NCBI RefSeq assembly: GCF_036898095.1
Contig: NC_090766.1
Coordinates: 37,822,787 to 37,886,786 of the forward strand
Direction of reading: 5' to 3'
Source: Palaemon carinicauda
Lineage: Eukaryota; Arthropoda; Malacostraca; Decapoda; Palaemonidae
Length of the DNA stretch: 64,000 nt
Part shown: in pieces, positions 32,366 to 44,115 of the stretch
Layout of the letters: each line of letters begins with the position of its first letter
How positions within the stretch are numbered: position 1 is the stretch's first letter
Translations under genes and position numbers: made by a program
The notes under the pieces: model-generated
What the model was told of the DNA's origin: nothing
Database searches by the model: none
What the model saw: the letters and a program-made list of their open reading frames with translations, nothing else

Positions 32366-33828
32366 CAAGCTACAACCCTAGTTGGAAAAGCAAGATGCTA
32401 TAAGCCCAGGGGCTCCAACAGGGAAAAATAGCCCAGTGAGGAAAGGAAATAAGGAAATAAATAAATGAAGAGAACAAATTAACAATAAATCATTCTAAAA
32501 TAAGAAACAACGTCAAAACAGACATGTCATATAATAAACTATCAACAACATCAAAAACAAATATGTCATAAATAAACTATAAAAAGACTATGTCCGCCTG
32601 GTCAACAAAAAAGCATTTGCTCCAACTTTGAACTTTTGAAGTTCTACTGATTCAACCACCCGATTAGGAAGATCATTCCACAACTTGGTCACAGCTGGAA
32701 TAAAACTTCTAGAGTACTGCGTAGTATTGAGCCTCGTGATGGAGAAGGCCTGGCTATTAGAATTAACTGCCTGCCTAGTATTACGAACAGGATAGAATTG
32801 TCCAGGGAGATCTGAATGTAAAGGATGGTCAGAGTTGTGAAAAATCTTATGCAACATACATAATGAACTAATTGAACGACGGTGCCAGAGATTAATATCT
32901 AGATCAGGAATAAGAAATTTAATAGACCGTAAGTTTCTGTCCAACAAATTAAGATGAGAGTCAGCAGCTGAAGACCAGACAGGAGAACAATACTCAAAAC
33001 AAGGTAGAATGAAAGAATTAAAACACTTCTTCAGAATAGATTGATCACCGAAAATCTTGAAAGACTTTCTCAATAAGCCTATTTTTTGTGAAATTGAAGA
33101 AGACACAGACCTTATATGTTTCTCAAAAGTAAATTTACTGTCGAGAATCACACCTAAAATTTTGAAAGAGTCATACATATTTAAAGAAACATTATCAATA
33201 CTGAGATCCGGATGTTGAGGAACCACCGTCCTTGACCTACTTACAATCATACTTTGAGTTTTGTTAGGATTCAACTTCATACCCCATAATTTGCACCATG
33301 CACTAATTCTAGCTAAATCTCTATTAAGGGATTCACCAACCCTAGATCTACATTCAGGGGATGGAATTGATGCAAAGAGAGTAGCATCATCTGCATATGC
33401 AACAAGCTTGTTTTCTAGGCCAAACCACATGTCATGTGTATATAGTATGAAAAGTAATGGGCCAAGAACACTACCCTGTGGAACACCGGATATCACATTC
33501 CTATAATCACTATGGTGCCCATCAACAACAACTCTTTGAGATCTATTACTTAAAAAATCAATAATAATGCTAAGAAACGACCCACCCACTCCCAACTGTT
33601 TCAGTTTGAAAACAAGGGCCTCATGATTAACACGGTCAAAGGCAGCACTAAAATCAAGGCCAATCATACGAACTTCCCGACCACAATCAAGGGATTTCTG
33701 TACAGCATTGGAGATTGTAAGAAGGGCATCACATGCTCCAAGGCCTTTACGAAAACCAAATTGCAAACTAGGGAAGAGATGATTACCTTCAGCAAACCTA
33801 TTAAGACGTTTTGCCAGAAGACGTTCAA
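32331..33828 (-). mobile_element. TAA-tailed LINE, 5' truncated, minus strand
   Basis: It contains a reverse-transcriptase frame followed by a 3' UTR (about 32375-32587) that ends TTGTAGCTTGGATAGTAATA and (TAA)n. The 5' end is cut in the RT fingers region (FERLLAKRL) and abuts a 72-bp AAT array. The last roughly 250 bp are shared by all the short TAA-tailed pieces in the window, so this is the likely source family or a close relative. Confidence 0.92.
32588..33766 (-). CDS. LINE reverse transcriptase, 5'-truncated but uninterrupted
   Basis: 392 residues without a stop or frameshift; in-phase sequence continues upstream to about 33824, so the first codon used here is not a real start. Motifs in order: QFGFRKG (2-8), catalytic Asp in LDFSAAFDRVNH (Asp38), SGVPQGSVLGPLLFILY (93-109), YADDATLF (124-131), LGVILDSKFTFEKH after the palm, YCSPVWSSA, and the LINE-type C-terminus FIPAVTKLWNDLPNRVVES. 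The enzyme would copy element RNA at a nicked target. Lack of the endonuclease and the N-terminal RT makes it inactive. The open frame suggests recent insertion. Confidence 0.9.
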   Translation of the reverse strand: MQFGFRKGLGACDALLTISNAVQKSLDCGREVRMIGLDFSAAFDRVNHEALVFKLKQLGVGGSFLSIIIDFLSNRSQRVVVDGHHSDYRNVISGVPQGSVLGPLLFILYTHDMWFGLENKLVAYADDATLFASIPSPECRSRVGESLNRDLARISAWCKLWGMKLNPNKTQSMIVSRSRTVVPQHPDLSIDNVSLNMYDSFKILGVILDSKFTFEKHIRSVSSSISQKIGLLRKSFKIFGDQSILKKCFNSFILPCFEYCSPVWSSAADSHLNLLDRNLRSIKFLIPDLDINLWHRRSISSLCMLHKIFHNSDHPLHSDLPGQFYPVRNTRQAVNSNSQAFSITRLNTTQYSRSFIPAVTKLWNDLPNRVVESVELQKFKVGANAFLLTRRT

Positions 33829-33829
33829 A

Positions 33830-33900
<71 letters not shown>
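33829..33900. repeat. (AAT)n at the 5' edge of the LINE
   Basis: 72 bp of pure AAT; its position at the 5' truncation point is unusual, since the tail repeat would be expected only at the 3' end. Confidence 0.95.
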
Positions 33901-33903
<3 letters not shown>

Positions 33904-34015
33904 CAACAGATTTGGAGTTTATTCACTCTCCCAGTATTATTTCATTACGCATAAATGAAACGTACATGAAAGTAAACAAGACAGTTATTACTATTATTAC
34001 TATAATTATTACTAA

Positions 34016-34056
<41 letters not shown>

Positions 34057-34330
34057 TGCTAAACTACAACCCTAGTTGGAACAAGCAGGAAGCTGTAAGC
34101 CCAAGGGCTCCAACAGGGAAAATAGGCCAGTGAGGAAAGGAAATAAGGAAAAACTAGAAGAGAAGTTTAAGAACAATAACAACATTAAAATGAATCTTTC
34201 ATATATAAGCTATAAAACCTTGCAAACAACAAGAGGAGGAGAAACAACATAGAATAGTGTGCCTGAGTGTACCCTCATATCAGTTGGGCAAAATAATGTT
34301 TCCCTATGTCTAACGACTTATACACTTGGA
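34016..34330 (-). mobile_element. TAA-tailed LINE 3' end / SINE-like copy
   Basis: Conserved 3' sequence (CTACAACCCTAGTTGGAACA, CTCCAACAGGGAAAATAGGC) with the same upstream segment as 46200-46350 and 57900-58030 (AGAATAGTGTGCCTGAGTGT). Confidence 0.88.
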
Positions 34331-34443
34331 ATGGCACCCAAATTACAGATGGAAGACAAGGGGGAGGACATCCTTCGATCAACTCCTCGTATGTGAAGTG
34401 CGTCCTGTTTTAATCCAAATTAATAAAAAAAAAAATGAACCAT

Positions 34444-34860
34444 TAGGGTTGTGATGGCCTATTGGAAACATTCCTACTTGTTCTTCCGGACAGGGGTTCC
34501 CGTCCTGCTCAAGCTTGATAGTTTCTTGTAGTGAATATAACCTCATCATCCTTGTGAGCTTAGGATGAGGATTTGGGAGAACCTATAGGTCTTCTGCAGC
34601 TTGTGTGGAGAGGGGGCTTGGACGCCGATCATAATATGGTCAGTCTCTAGGTCATCGCCCTGCTACCCAGGGCAATGTAATTGTCCCTTGCCTCTGCCAT
34701 TCTTTAGAGGCCTTGAAAGGGCTGAGGACCGAATTCCCTGGAGATGGAGCGTCATAGAGGGTGTCAGTGTTGACCTAAGCGAGGAGGTTAGGTACCCCTA
34801 TTTAACCTCTTGGGCAAAAGGATGATAGATTTCGGACAAGGTAATCTGAGCGAACAAAGC
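34444..34860 (+). mobile_element. tRNA-derived SINE, plus strand
   Basis: Head TTAGGGTTGTGATGGCCTAT (box A-like), box B-like GGGGTTCCCGTCCTGC about 50 bp on, body with ATCATCCTTGTGAGC, and a tail CCCTTGCCTCTGCCATTC. It is the same family as 13735-14042 in the opposite orientation. Confidence 0.75.
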
Positions 34861-35330
34861 CTCTTTTCCTCTACTTCTCAGCCTGTATACCATTGAAAAA
34901 TAAACAACTGGGAAGCAAGGGCATGGGAACAAACTCTCTGGAGACAGAGGATCAGAGGGCTAAGGTACTGGTCCAATGAGGAGAGATTTATAGTGTAAAT
35001 AAGATGTAAAAAGAAATTTTAATGGCTGTACTTGAAATACAAAGGTGTTTAAGGGTAATAAATATCTAGATAAATTTTGATCCAAATTTTTTAACCACCT
35101 AGGGGCTAGACGCACCGTCAAAAAACCCCTGTCCGGAGAGAAGCTCCGGGCAATCTAAAGAAGAAGAATACAAATTTTAAAATATGACGGTAAATATAAA
35201 GGCTTAATAATATAATATAACTGTTTTCCTTCACAGAAGTTTCATTGCTTGAAAATTTACGAATAACGCTTCCGCGTTAATACAATTATCATCAACATCT
35301 AAGTTAGGAGGAAATGATAAGACAAAACGC

Positions 35331-35333
<3 letters not shown>
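34861..35333. other. Anonymous sequence
   Basis: AT-rich, no gene recognised. Confidence 0.4.

Positions 35334-35407
<74 letters not shown>
35334..35407. repeat. (GA)n microsatellite
   Basis: Pure GA run. Confidence 0.97.
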
Positions 35408-35410
<3 letters not shown>

Positions 35411-35448
35411 CATTATCTTGAAAAATAAATATAAAATGAGATGAAGTT

Positions 35449-35461
35449 TCTAGAGAGAGAG
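35449..35461. other. LINE target-site duplication, 3' side
   Basis: TCTAGAGAGAGAG, identical to 37867-37879. Confidence 0.7.
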
Positions 35462-35590
35462 TCAAAGTCAAAGTCAAAAGTCAAAAACCTTTATTCCATT
35501 ATAAAATGGTTATTCTGTTACATAACAATATACATTATTTACATAAAATTCACAATAATTGGATTGTAAAAATTTAGGATATATATACAT

Positions 35591-37657
35591 TCAAGTAAAA
35601 TTTAAAAAATATTGCTTAAGTTTCTTTTTGAATAAATCAGAACTAACATTTATACATTTTCTTATTTCCAGAGGTAGTTTATTCCAGCAAGCTGGGCCCC
35701 TTATTGCCATTGAGCGTGAACCCAAATCAGTTCGATAGCTGTCTACAAATAGATTTTCATTCTGTCTGGTTAATGCATTCCTACAATTACCAACTGTAGG
35801 AAATGTGTATAGCCAGTTGGGATATTCTTTTCTCAAACTTTTAAAAACAAAAACACAAACATCGTACGTACACTTTTCTTTTAATTTTATCCACTTTAAT
35901 TGCTGGAGGGTTGGGGTGATGTGATCGTGTTTTTTCACCCCAATAACGGCTACTCTACCAGCAAAGTTTTGGATTTTTTGAGCTTTTTCCATGTGCATAT
36001 CATTAGTAGACCCCCATATCTTAATACAGTAGTTTATTACACTCAAGACCAGACTTTCCACAATAAAAGCTCGAGTAGTATCATCAAAGTAATCTTTTAC
36101 TCTACTTAAATACATTAGAATGCCACTAACTTTTCTACTCAGCTCGTCAATGTGAGTACTGAATGTCATGTACCTGTCCATGTGTAGACCTAGATTTTTC
36201 ACATGTTGACTTATCTTTACTTCATCACCATCGCATTTTATTATAATGTCATTTGGAATTTTGCTAATATACTGTGAGCTACCCACAAACATGTACTGTG
36301 TTTTAGTGGCATTTAATAATAGCCCTTTTCTTAGAAAATATTTCTTAATTTTGAGCAATATTAGTTCAGCCCTTTTTATCAAGCCATCTAAATTTTCTAT
36401 TTGATCAGCCAAAAGAACTTGGGTGTCATCAGCGTATTGAATTAGCAAGCAGTTTTCTATGTATTTAATCATGTCATTAACGTAGACTAAAAACAGAATT
36501 GGACCTAGGACAGATTCCTGTGGGACTCCAAATTCAACCTTTTCAATGCAAGAATTTACGTCTCCTAATCTAACTACCTGACTTCTATCCTTCAAGTAAT
36601 CCTGAAACCAGAACGTATCAATGTAATGTTCCTTAAGGGATTTACACAATTCATCATGGTTGACACTATCAAATGCCTTTGATAGGTCACATAAAATTAA
36701 TATGGAAACTTTTTTTCTATCAATATTTTTATAAATTTCATCTGTTAATTTCATCAAAGCTGTTTCTGTTGATAAACCTTTACGGAATCCATGCTGAGTG
36801 TTAGAAATCAAATTATTTTTTTCTAGATGTTCCATTAACTGATTACATACAATCTTTTCTATTACTTTCGATATTACGGGAAGGATAGAAACAGGTCTAT
36901 AATTACCAGGGTCGTCCTTGTCTCCTTTCTTGTGAAGAGGGTCTACGAGGGGTTGTTTCCAAATACAAGGATATTTCCCAGTTACAATCGATGTATTTAT
37001 GATAACCGTGATATAATATGCAATAACTGTAAGGGAATCTTTTAGAAAACTAGTAGGAATACCATCCGTTCCGTAAGCATTACTATTATTCAAACTCTTA
37101 ACTGTTAATATTATTGTTTCTACTGTAACTGGTTGCGGTCTAAACAATCTTATATTATTGCCAAAATTATTTTGAGTGTTTCTAATATCTTCATTTTCGT
37201 ACTTTTGTAGAATTTCCTGCGTTTTATCATAAGTTATTTTTCCTACATTAGCAAAGTATCGGTTAAATTGATCTGCTCTAGCTTTTGGGTTGTCGTATTC
37301 AATCTTTTTATTTGTTTTAGTAGATACAATATTATTCAAAATTTTCCATGTTTCTTTGCGAGATTTACTTTTCTTGATCTTGTCTTTGTTATAATAAGCT
37401 TTGGCAGTACGCATTTTCGAATTGATGAGTTTTTTAATTTCCTTATACGAATTGTTAAGATTTTCATCATGTCTATTCTGTTTAAGCCTTTCTTGCATTT
37501 TGTCCCTTTCAATCATACTGTTTTTGAGATCATTGTCTATCCAAGGTGCACTGGGTCTCCTTATTTCCTTCGTGGTTATTGGGGCACATTTATCTAAGGC
37601 ACTATTATATACTTTATTGAAAATTCCTGTTTGAATATCTGTGTCATCAGTATGCAT
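35591..37657 (-). CDS. LINE reverse transcriptase ORF, nearly intact
   Basis: 688 residues with no stop. An N-terminal linker (APWIDNDLKN) between endonuclease and RT is followed by LNNSNAYGTDGIPTSFLK (189-206), DDPGNYRPVSILP (248-260), catalytic Asp in CDLSKAFDSVNHDEL (Asp324), FGVPQESVLGP (376-386) and YADDTQVLL (408-416), then LGLHMDRYMTFSTH and the C-terminal GPACWNKLPLEIRK. The Glu in VPQES replaces the near-invariant Gly of VPQGS, which may impair activity. The 5' edge is a frameshift near 37650; the endonuclease remnant (ADHEHISFIID) lies just upstream in another phase, so the first Met is not the native start. Confidence 0.92.
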   Translation of the reverse strand: MHTDDTDIQTGIFNKVYNSALDKCAPITTKEIRRPSAPWIDNDLKNSMIERDKMQERLKQNRHDENLNNSYKEIKKLINSKMRTAKAYYNKDKIKKSKSRKETWKILNNIVSTKTNKKIEYDNPKARADQFNRYFANVGKITYDKTQEILQKYENEDIRNTQNNFGNNIRLFRPQPVTVETIILTVKSLNNSNAYGTDGIPTSFLKDSLTVIAYYITVIINTSIVTGKYPCIWKQPLVDPLHKKGDKDDPGNYRPVSILPVISKVIEKIVCNQLMEHLEKNNLISNTQHGFRKGLSTETALMKLTDEIYKNIDRKKVSILILCDLSKAFDSVNHDELCKSLKEHYIDTFWFQDYLKDRSQVVRLGDVNSCIEKVEFGVPQESVLGPILFLVYVNDMIKYIENCLLIQYADDTQVLLADQIENLDGLIKRAELILLKIKKYFLRKGLLLNATKTQYMFVGSSQYISKIPNDIIIKCDGDEVKISQHVKNLGLHMDRYMTFSTHIDELSRKVSGILMYLSRVKDYFDDTTRAFIVESLVLSVINYCIKIWGSTNDMHMEKAQKIQNFAGRVAVIGVKKHDHITPTLQQLKWIKLKEKCTYDVCVFVFKSLRKEYPNWLYTFPTVGNCRNALTRQNENLFVDSYRTDLGSRSMAIRGPACWNKLPLEIRKCINVSSDLFKKKLKQYFLNFT

Positions 37658-37659
37658 GA

Positions 37660-37866
37660 TTGTATCTTAAAATTATTTTCTGGTCTAGCAATGTATTGCA
37701 CAAAAAATCTGCAGAATAATATTTTAAACACCTAGAGGTTATCGTGACTGGTTTACGTTTTGACTTCTTAATATCTATGATAAATGAAATATGTTCATGG
37801 TCAGCTACAATACTTGGATTTACCTCAATTTTAATGCCACTTTCCTGCTTGTTTGTTATTAACACG
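37660..37866 (-). pseudogene. LINE endonuclease C-terminal remnant
   Basis: Reads LDVLITNKQESG-like sequence with NPSIVADHEHISFIIDI, the SDH-equivalent motif near the end of APE-type endonucleases. It is cut at the 5' truncation point and frameshifted relative to the downstream RT frame. Confidence 0.75.
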
Positions 37867-37868
37867 TC

Positions 37869-37950
<82 letters not shown>
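37867..37950. repeat. (GA)n microsatellite and 5'-side target-site duplication
   Basis: Begins TCTAGAGAGAGAG (37867-37879), the second copy of the 13-bp duplication, and runs on as GA to about 37950. Confidence 0.9.
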
Positions 37951-37953
<3 letters not shown>

Positions 37954-38162
37954 AGGCCTATGTATCCTTCACAAGGGCGGGTCCAAATGGGCAACACTAA
38001 TTGAAGACTATTACAGTCATGAGAGCGAAGGGTGTGTGCATGGTTGGCTGTCCGTCAAAATGGAATCTCAAGGTGTTTGAGGTGGTGAAGATGCAGAACA
38101 TGGAATGGTGGAAATATCATTTTTCTCAAAACTATGGAAAACTAAGCAAATGAATATGAACG

Positions 38163-38545
38163 TGGCAAACACCGATGAGGTGTTTTTTTTATTTATCTTG
38201 TTTTTTTTTTGCAAACACCGATGAGTTGATTTTTTTTGCAAACATTGATGAGTTGTTTTTTTTTTCTTTGCAAACACCGATGAGTTGATTTTTTATTCTT
38301 GCAAACATCAATGAGTTTTTTTTTGCAATCATTGAAGATAATTTTTTTGTTTTTTTGCAAACATTAATGAGGTTTTTTAAACACTGATGAGGTGTTTTTT
38401 TTTTTTTTGCAAACATTGATGAGGTGGGTTTTTTGCAAACATTGATGAGGTGGGTTTTTTAAAAAACCGATGAGGTTTTTTTTCTTTTTTTTGCAAACAT
38501 TGATGAGTTTTTTTTGGCAAACACCAACGAGGTTTTTTTTTAAGC
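38163..38545. repeat. Degenerate T-rich minisatellite with GCAAACATTGATGAG units
   Basis: About ten units of roughly 30-45 bp with GCAAACA(T/C)(T/C)GATGAG separated by poly-T. Lys-rich minus frames (motif MFAKKKK) are artefacts. Confidence 0.9.
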
Positions 38546-38809
38546 CACATCAGGTCACAGAAAACGGTTTAAAGTAAATCTTAAGAAAAAAAGAAAACAA
38601 ATGGGTGCGCGCTGACAGGCACGTGCATCTAATCACCATTAAAGAGAGAGAAAAAAATGTGAGTAAATCTATCTTATTCACAAGTTACGAGAATGAAAAG
38701 GTCACATCCATCGCATTCGTTTATAAGGTCAAAGTTCATGAACTTTGAATGATTTTGATCTCAATAAGACCCGCGGATGAGGGTTGGAACTAACATAAGA
38801 TTTTTTAAC
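38546..38809. other. Anonymous sequence
   Basis: No gene or repeat family recognised. Confidence 0.4.
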
Positions 38810-38842
<33 letters not shown>

Positions 38843-39236
38843 TATTATTATTATTACTAGCTAAGCTACAACCCTAGATGGATAAGCAAGATGCTATAAG
38901 CCCAAGGTCACCAACAGGGAAAAATAGCCCAGTGAGGAAAGGAAATAAGGAATTTAATAAACGATATGAGAAATTGAACAATTAAAATACAATATTTTAA
39001 AAACAGTAACAATAACAAAATAGATATTTTATATATACCCTATAAAAAGACTTGTCACCCTGTTCAACATAAAAACATTTGCTGGAAGTTTGAAATTTCC
39101 AAGTTCTACTGATTCAATTACTCGATTTGGAATATCATTCCACAATTTTGCCACAGCAGGAATAAAACTTCTAAAACACTGTATACTACTGAGCTTCATT
39201 ATGGAGAAGCCATGACTATTAGAATTAACATATGTT
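38810..39236 (-). mobile_element. TAA-tailed LINE 3' fragment, minus strand
   Basis: Contains the conserved 3' end and UTR plus the last 40-50 codons in degenerate form (minus-strand equivalent of SFIPAVAKLWNDIPNRV). It lies head-to-head with the next fragment. Confidence 0.88.
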
Positions 39237-39295
39237 TGGGCTTCTTAAAATAATTTAGTCCTGTTAATATCAGGTAATTTGCGTTCTTTATAATA

Positions 39296-39617
39296 ATATT
39301 TTAGAAGTTTTATTCCAGCTGTGGCCAAGCTGAAGAATGATCTCCCTAATCAGGTAGCTGAATCGGTGGAACTTCAAAAGTTGGAACTTGCAGCGAATGT
39401 TTTTATGCTGAACAGGCTAACATATGTTTCTTTTTGTATATTTGTTTATGAAAGATGTATTTTAATATTTTTACTGACCTTAAAATACTTATTCTAACTG
39501 TTCATTACTTCTCTTGAAGTTTATTTACTTCCTTATTTCCTTACCTCACTGGGCTATTTTTTCTGTTGGAGCCCTTGGGCTTATAGCAGCCTGCTTTTCC
39601 AACTAGGGTTATAGCTT
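39296..39617 (+). mobile_element. TAA-tailed LINE 3' fragment, plus strand
   Basis: Reads FIPAVAKLKNDLPNQVAESV, homologous to the C-terminus of the frame 32588-33766, then a 3' UTR and GGTTATAGCTTAGCTAATAA leading into TAA repeats. Confidence 0.9.
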
Positions 39618-40550
<933 letters not shown>

Positions 40551-40552
<2 letters not shown>

Positions 40553-41129
40553 CATGAGTGTGTATAACAAGTATAAACTGCCAAAGATTTTCATAGAAAC
40601 ATAAACACTGTGATAAAAGAAAGCTAATCACCCATCAGACTAGTTGAAAAAAAAAAAAAGAATATATTGACTAAGAAAAAGAAGAGTTCAGAACTCATGC
40701 ATTGTGACCCCATCCATTTCCCAGGCCATCTGTAATGTAGATAAACATGCTAACTCCAGACCGGAGTATTTTACGAGGTCAATGAGTTTGTTTAATATCA
40801 TCAGGAGACATGGGCGATTAAGATAGACAAGCAGACAGTTATTTATCATTTTTAGAAATGTTTCATTTGTTTATGGACGTCCTTATTTCAAAGGTAAAAA
40901 TATACTAAATATACTAAAAATCACATCATTCAATTTTCGAAAAGTAATCAGATAGCTCCGGGTTATTCCAGATTGATCAAGTTATTTTGTGTTTTGTAAG
41001 TTGAAAATCCCAATTCTTAGCTATTTTGTGTTAAACCGAAGCTTCAGTTAAAGACAATAATACAGGCCTGGTGGATTTTAAATATTCACACATAAATTCT
41101 CACAGTCCCATTTACAAACTCACAATCAT
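40551..41129. other. Anonymous sequence
   Basis: Nearly 600 bp with no gene or repeat family that I recognise. Confidence 0.45.
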
Positions 41130-41423
41130 ATAATCATCATCAGCCGTTTTTAGTCCACTGCAGGAGAAAAACCTCAGACATGAAACTGCCACTTTCGTCT
41201 GTTTATGGTCCTTTTATGACAGTTTATAACATCAAAATTTCTTAGTTCATCAATCCATCGTCATTTCTTCCATCCCCTGCTTCTTTTGCAATCTGTATGG
41301 ACCCATTCTGTTATTCTTAATGTCCAGCTATTGTCTGTCATTCTCATCATATGCCCAGCCCATGTCCATTTCTTCTTCTTACATATCGTTCGAATATTCT
41401 CTATTTTACTTTGATTTACTTTA

Positions 41424-41426
<3 letters not shown>
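41130..41426 (-). mobile_element. Remnant of RTE-like LINE C-terminus, minus strand
   Basis: On the minus strand from about 41420 it reads ...KKKWTWAGHMMRMTDNSW..., a stop, then RWIDELRNF and RRKWQFHV before the final stop at 41174-41176. WAGH..RM.D..W and RW.DELR are hallmarks of the C-terminus of RTE-like endonuclease/RT proteins. Downstream GTCTGAGGTTTTTCTCCTGC and CAGTGGACTAAAAACGGCTG resemble the start of family D, linking D to this LINE. Confidence 0.72.

Positions 41427-41485
<59 letters not shown>
41427..41485. repeat. (CT)n microsatellite
   Basis: Pure CT run abutting the 5' side of the RTE remnant. Confidence 0.97.
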
Positions 41486-41487
<2 letters not shown>

Positions 41488-41600
41488 GGAACGTCGATAA
41501 ATATCATATAAAGCAATAACATATTAAAAATTTTTAATTTAACTGAAAAACACTCATTTAATAACAATATGTCAGCTATCAGTCATCAAAGACATGATAT

Positions 41601-41603
<3 letters not shown>

Positions 41604-41668
<65 letters not shown>

Positions 41669-41788
41669 GTGGAAGGGGGGGGGGGTCAGCAGGGTGTTCC
41701 CCGACCGTCCGGAACACGAAATAACTGGAGGGGTTGACAAGTTAATGGGCCAAAAAACCGCCAACACCCCCCCCCCCCCCTTTTCAAG
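41604..41788. repeat. (GA)n with nearby poly-G and poly-C tracts
   Basis: GA run (41604-41664), G-run at about 41676 and C-run at about 41768-41781. Confidence 0.93.
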
Positions 41789-41994
41789 GTCAACTCGTCC
41801 CGAGAGCAATGAAAAGATACGTCCATGTTCTGTACGAGGCACTAATTCCGTCATGAGGAATTACGCGATTCCAATTGGTGATATGCCATTGGAATTTGAT
41901 GGATTTTCCTCCAAAGGAGTAGGTGCGATTTTATTTCATGATTTACTCCTTTTCCAAAGGAGGGCATATCATAAGTTGTAATATGTTGTACACT
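41789..41994. other. Anonymous sequence
   Basis: Short plus-strand open frame 41694-41981 includes homopolymer translation and has no recognisable domain. Confidence 0.35.
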
Positions 41995-42295
41995 ATTTTT
42001 TCATTCGAAAATTATAAAACAATCTGGAATAATGTTGTAGAAAACGCATATTATAAGAGTTTTAATTTGTTGTACTCTATCTTTTAATTAATTTTTTTTA
42101 AACAATCTGGAATAATGTTGTAGAAAACGCATATTATAAGTTTTAATTTGTTGTACTCTATTTTTTTAAGTAAAAGATTTTAAAACAATCTGGAATAATG
42201 TTGTAGAAAACGCAAATCATAAGAATTTTCATTTGTTGTATTCCATTTTTTCATTCAAAAATTCAAAACAATCTGGAATATTGTAATTGAAAAAT
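41995..42295. repeat. About 83-bp tandem repeat, four units
   Basis: ACAATCTGGAATAATGTTGT recurs at about 42019, 42104, 42186 and (degenerate) 42268. Confidence 0.9.
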
Positions 42296-42570
42296 ATGAA
42301 TGATCGCAAGGATGAACAATATATAATTATGTTTTGTTGCAGATATTTCCATACTTTATTGTCCGTATTCAACTAGTTGAGACAACCTGGAACTCCAAGA
42401 AAAGTGTTCCGACCTAGTCTAGAAACATGATGGTTATATTAAATTAAGACAATTCAAGTGCATATGAAATTGTTATTGTGTTGGAGAAACTCAGGTTATA
42501 TTCTTGGTTTATTAAAGAAAAATTCGTTGCGAGTGAAATTCTCCCCTATATAATAAAGAGCAAGTATCTG

Positions 42571-42719
<149 letters not shown>

Positions 42720-42721
42720 CG

Positions 42722-42968
42722 ACGCTCAGCGACTTGCCAGACGTATAACTACTCAGTTTCTCACCGTCCCTCGGTTAGGGGAGAGGGAGTAACCATACCC
42801 TAATGAGAAGGGGTATGCCGAGAGATCTACTTGGAAACCACAATCACCTACAAATTGTCGAAACTACCGTGGAAAGAGGGTGGGGATGGGAAAGGTTGAA
42901 TGTATGTGTGCATATCTATCTAAATATTTAGCCGTCATTTTTGACGGGTCGCGTGCATTAGTAAATAT
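42722..42968 (-). repeat. Dispersed repeat family E, minus orientation
   Basis: ATTTAGCCGTCATTTTTGAC with GGGTCGCGTGC at the far end and CTACAAATTGTCGAAACTAC inside; it is the reverse of the units at 15300 and 29665. Confidence 0.8.
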
Positions 42969-43080
42969 GAAGCAACTTCGCCTACATCAATCCAAATAAT
43001 TGAACAAAGATAATCTATCGAAGCATCGGCTGTAATCATTTCTATCTTTAATACATATCCAAATAAAAAGATTAGTGTTA

Positions 43081-44115
43081 ATTATGGGGAACTGCAACCA
43101 ATTAAGTGACTGTTGTGATAGTGTTATTGTGGGGAACTACAACCAATTAAGTGACTTGTGACAGTGTTATTTGAGGGGAACTTCAACCAATTAAGTGACT
43201 ATTGTGACAGTGTTATTTGTGGGGAACTACAACCAATTAAGGGACTATTGTAACAGTGTTATTTGTGGGGAACTGCAACCAATTAAGGGACTATTGTGAC
43301 AGTGTTATTTATGGGGAACTGCATCCAAATAAGTGACTATTGTGACAGTGTTATTTGTGGGGAACTGCAATCAATCAAGTGACTATTGTGACAGTGTTAT
43401 TGTAGGGAAATGCAACCAATTAAGTGACTACTGTGACAATTTTATTTGTGAGGAACTGCAACCAATTAAGTGACTATTGTGACAGTGTTATTTGTGGGGA
43501 ACTGCAACCAATTGACTACTGTGACAGTTTTATTTGTGAGGAACTGCAACCAATTAAGTGACTATTGTGACAGTGTTATTTGTGGGGAACTGAAACCAAT
43601 TAAGTGACTATTGTGACAGTGTTATTTGTGGGGAACTGCAACCAATGAAGTGACTAGTGTGACAGTTTTATTTATGAGGAACTGCAACCAATTAAGTGAC
43701 TATTGTGACAGTGTTATTTGTGGGGAACTGCAAACAATTAAGTGACTATTGTGACAGTGTTATTTGTGGGGAACTGCAACCAATTAAGTAACTATTGTGA
43801 CAGTGTTATTTGTGGGGAACTGCAACCAATTAAGTAACTATTGTGACAGTGTTATTTGTGGGGAACTGCAACCAATTAAGTGACTGTTGTGACAGTGTTA
43901 TTTGTGGGGAACTGCAACCAATTAAGTGACTTGTGACAGTGTTATTTGTGGGGAACTGCAACCAATTAAGTAACTATTGTGACAGTGTTATTTGTGGGGA
44001 ACTGCAACCAATTAAGTGACTGTTGTGACAGTGTTATTTGTGGGGAACTGCAACCATTAAGTGACTGTTGTGACAGTATTATTTGTGGCGAACTGCAACC
44101 AATTAAGTGACTATT
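43081..44115. repeat. 45-46 bp satellite array, copy B
   Basis: About 23 monomers of the satellite at 1-1787. Unlike A, B contains variant monomers with TTTATTTGTGAGGAACTGC, and its left edge (43078-43085) is visible. Confidence 0.97.

Larger units (their letters stand above)
35462..37866 (-). mobile_element. LINE with (TTTGAC)n-type tail, 5' truncated, minus strand
   Basis: It holds the last part of an endonuclease domain (about 37660-37866) and a long RT frame, then a 3' UTR and a tail of TTTTGACTTTGACTTTGAC (35462-35485, minus strand). A 13-bp repeat flanks both ends, as expected for target-primed insertion of a 5'-truncated copy. The family differs from the TAA-tailed LINE. Confidence 0.9.

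Noticed and set aside
38376..38410. CTGATGAG in the T-rich minisatellite as a hammerhead ribozyme core
   Set aside because: The matching GAAA core and the flanking stems are missing; other units read CCGATGAG or TTGATGAG, so it is a chance match.
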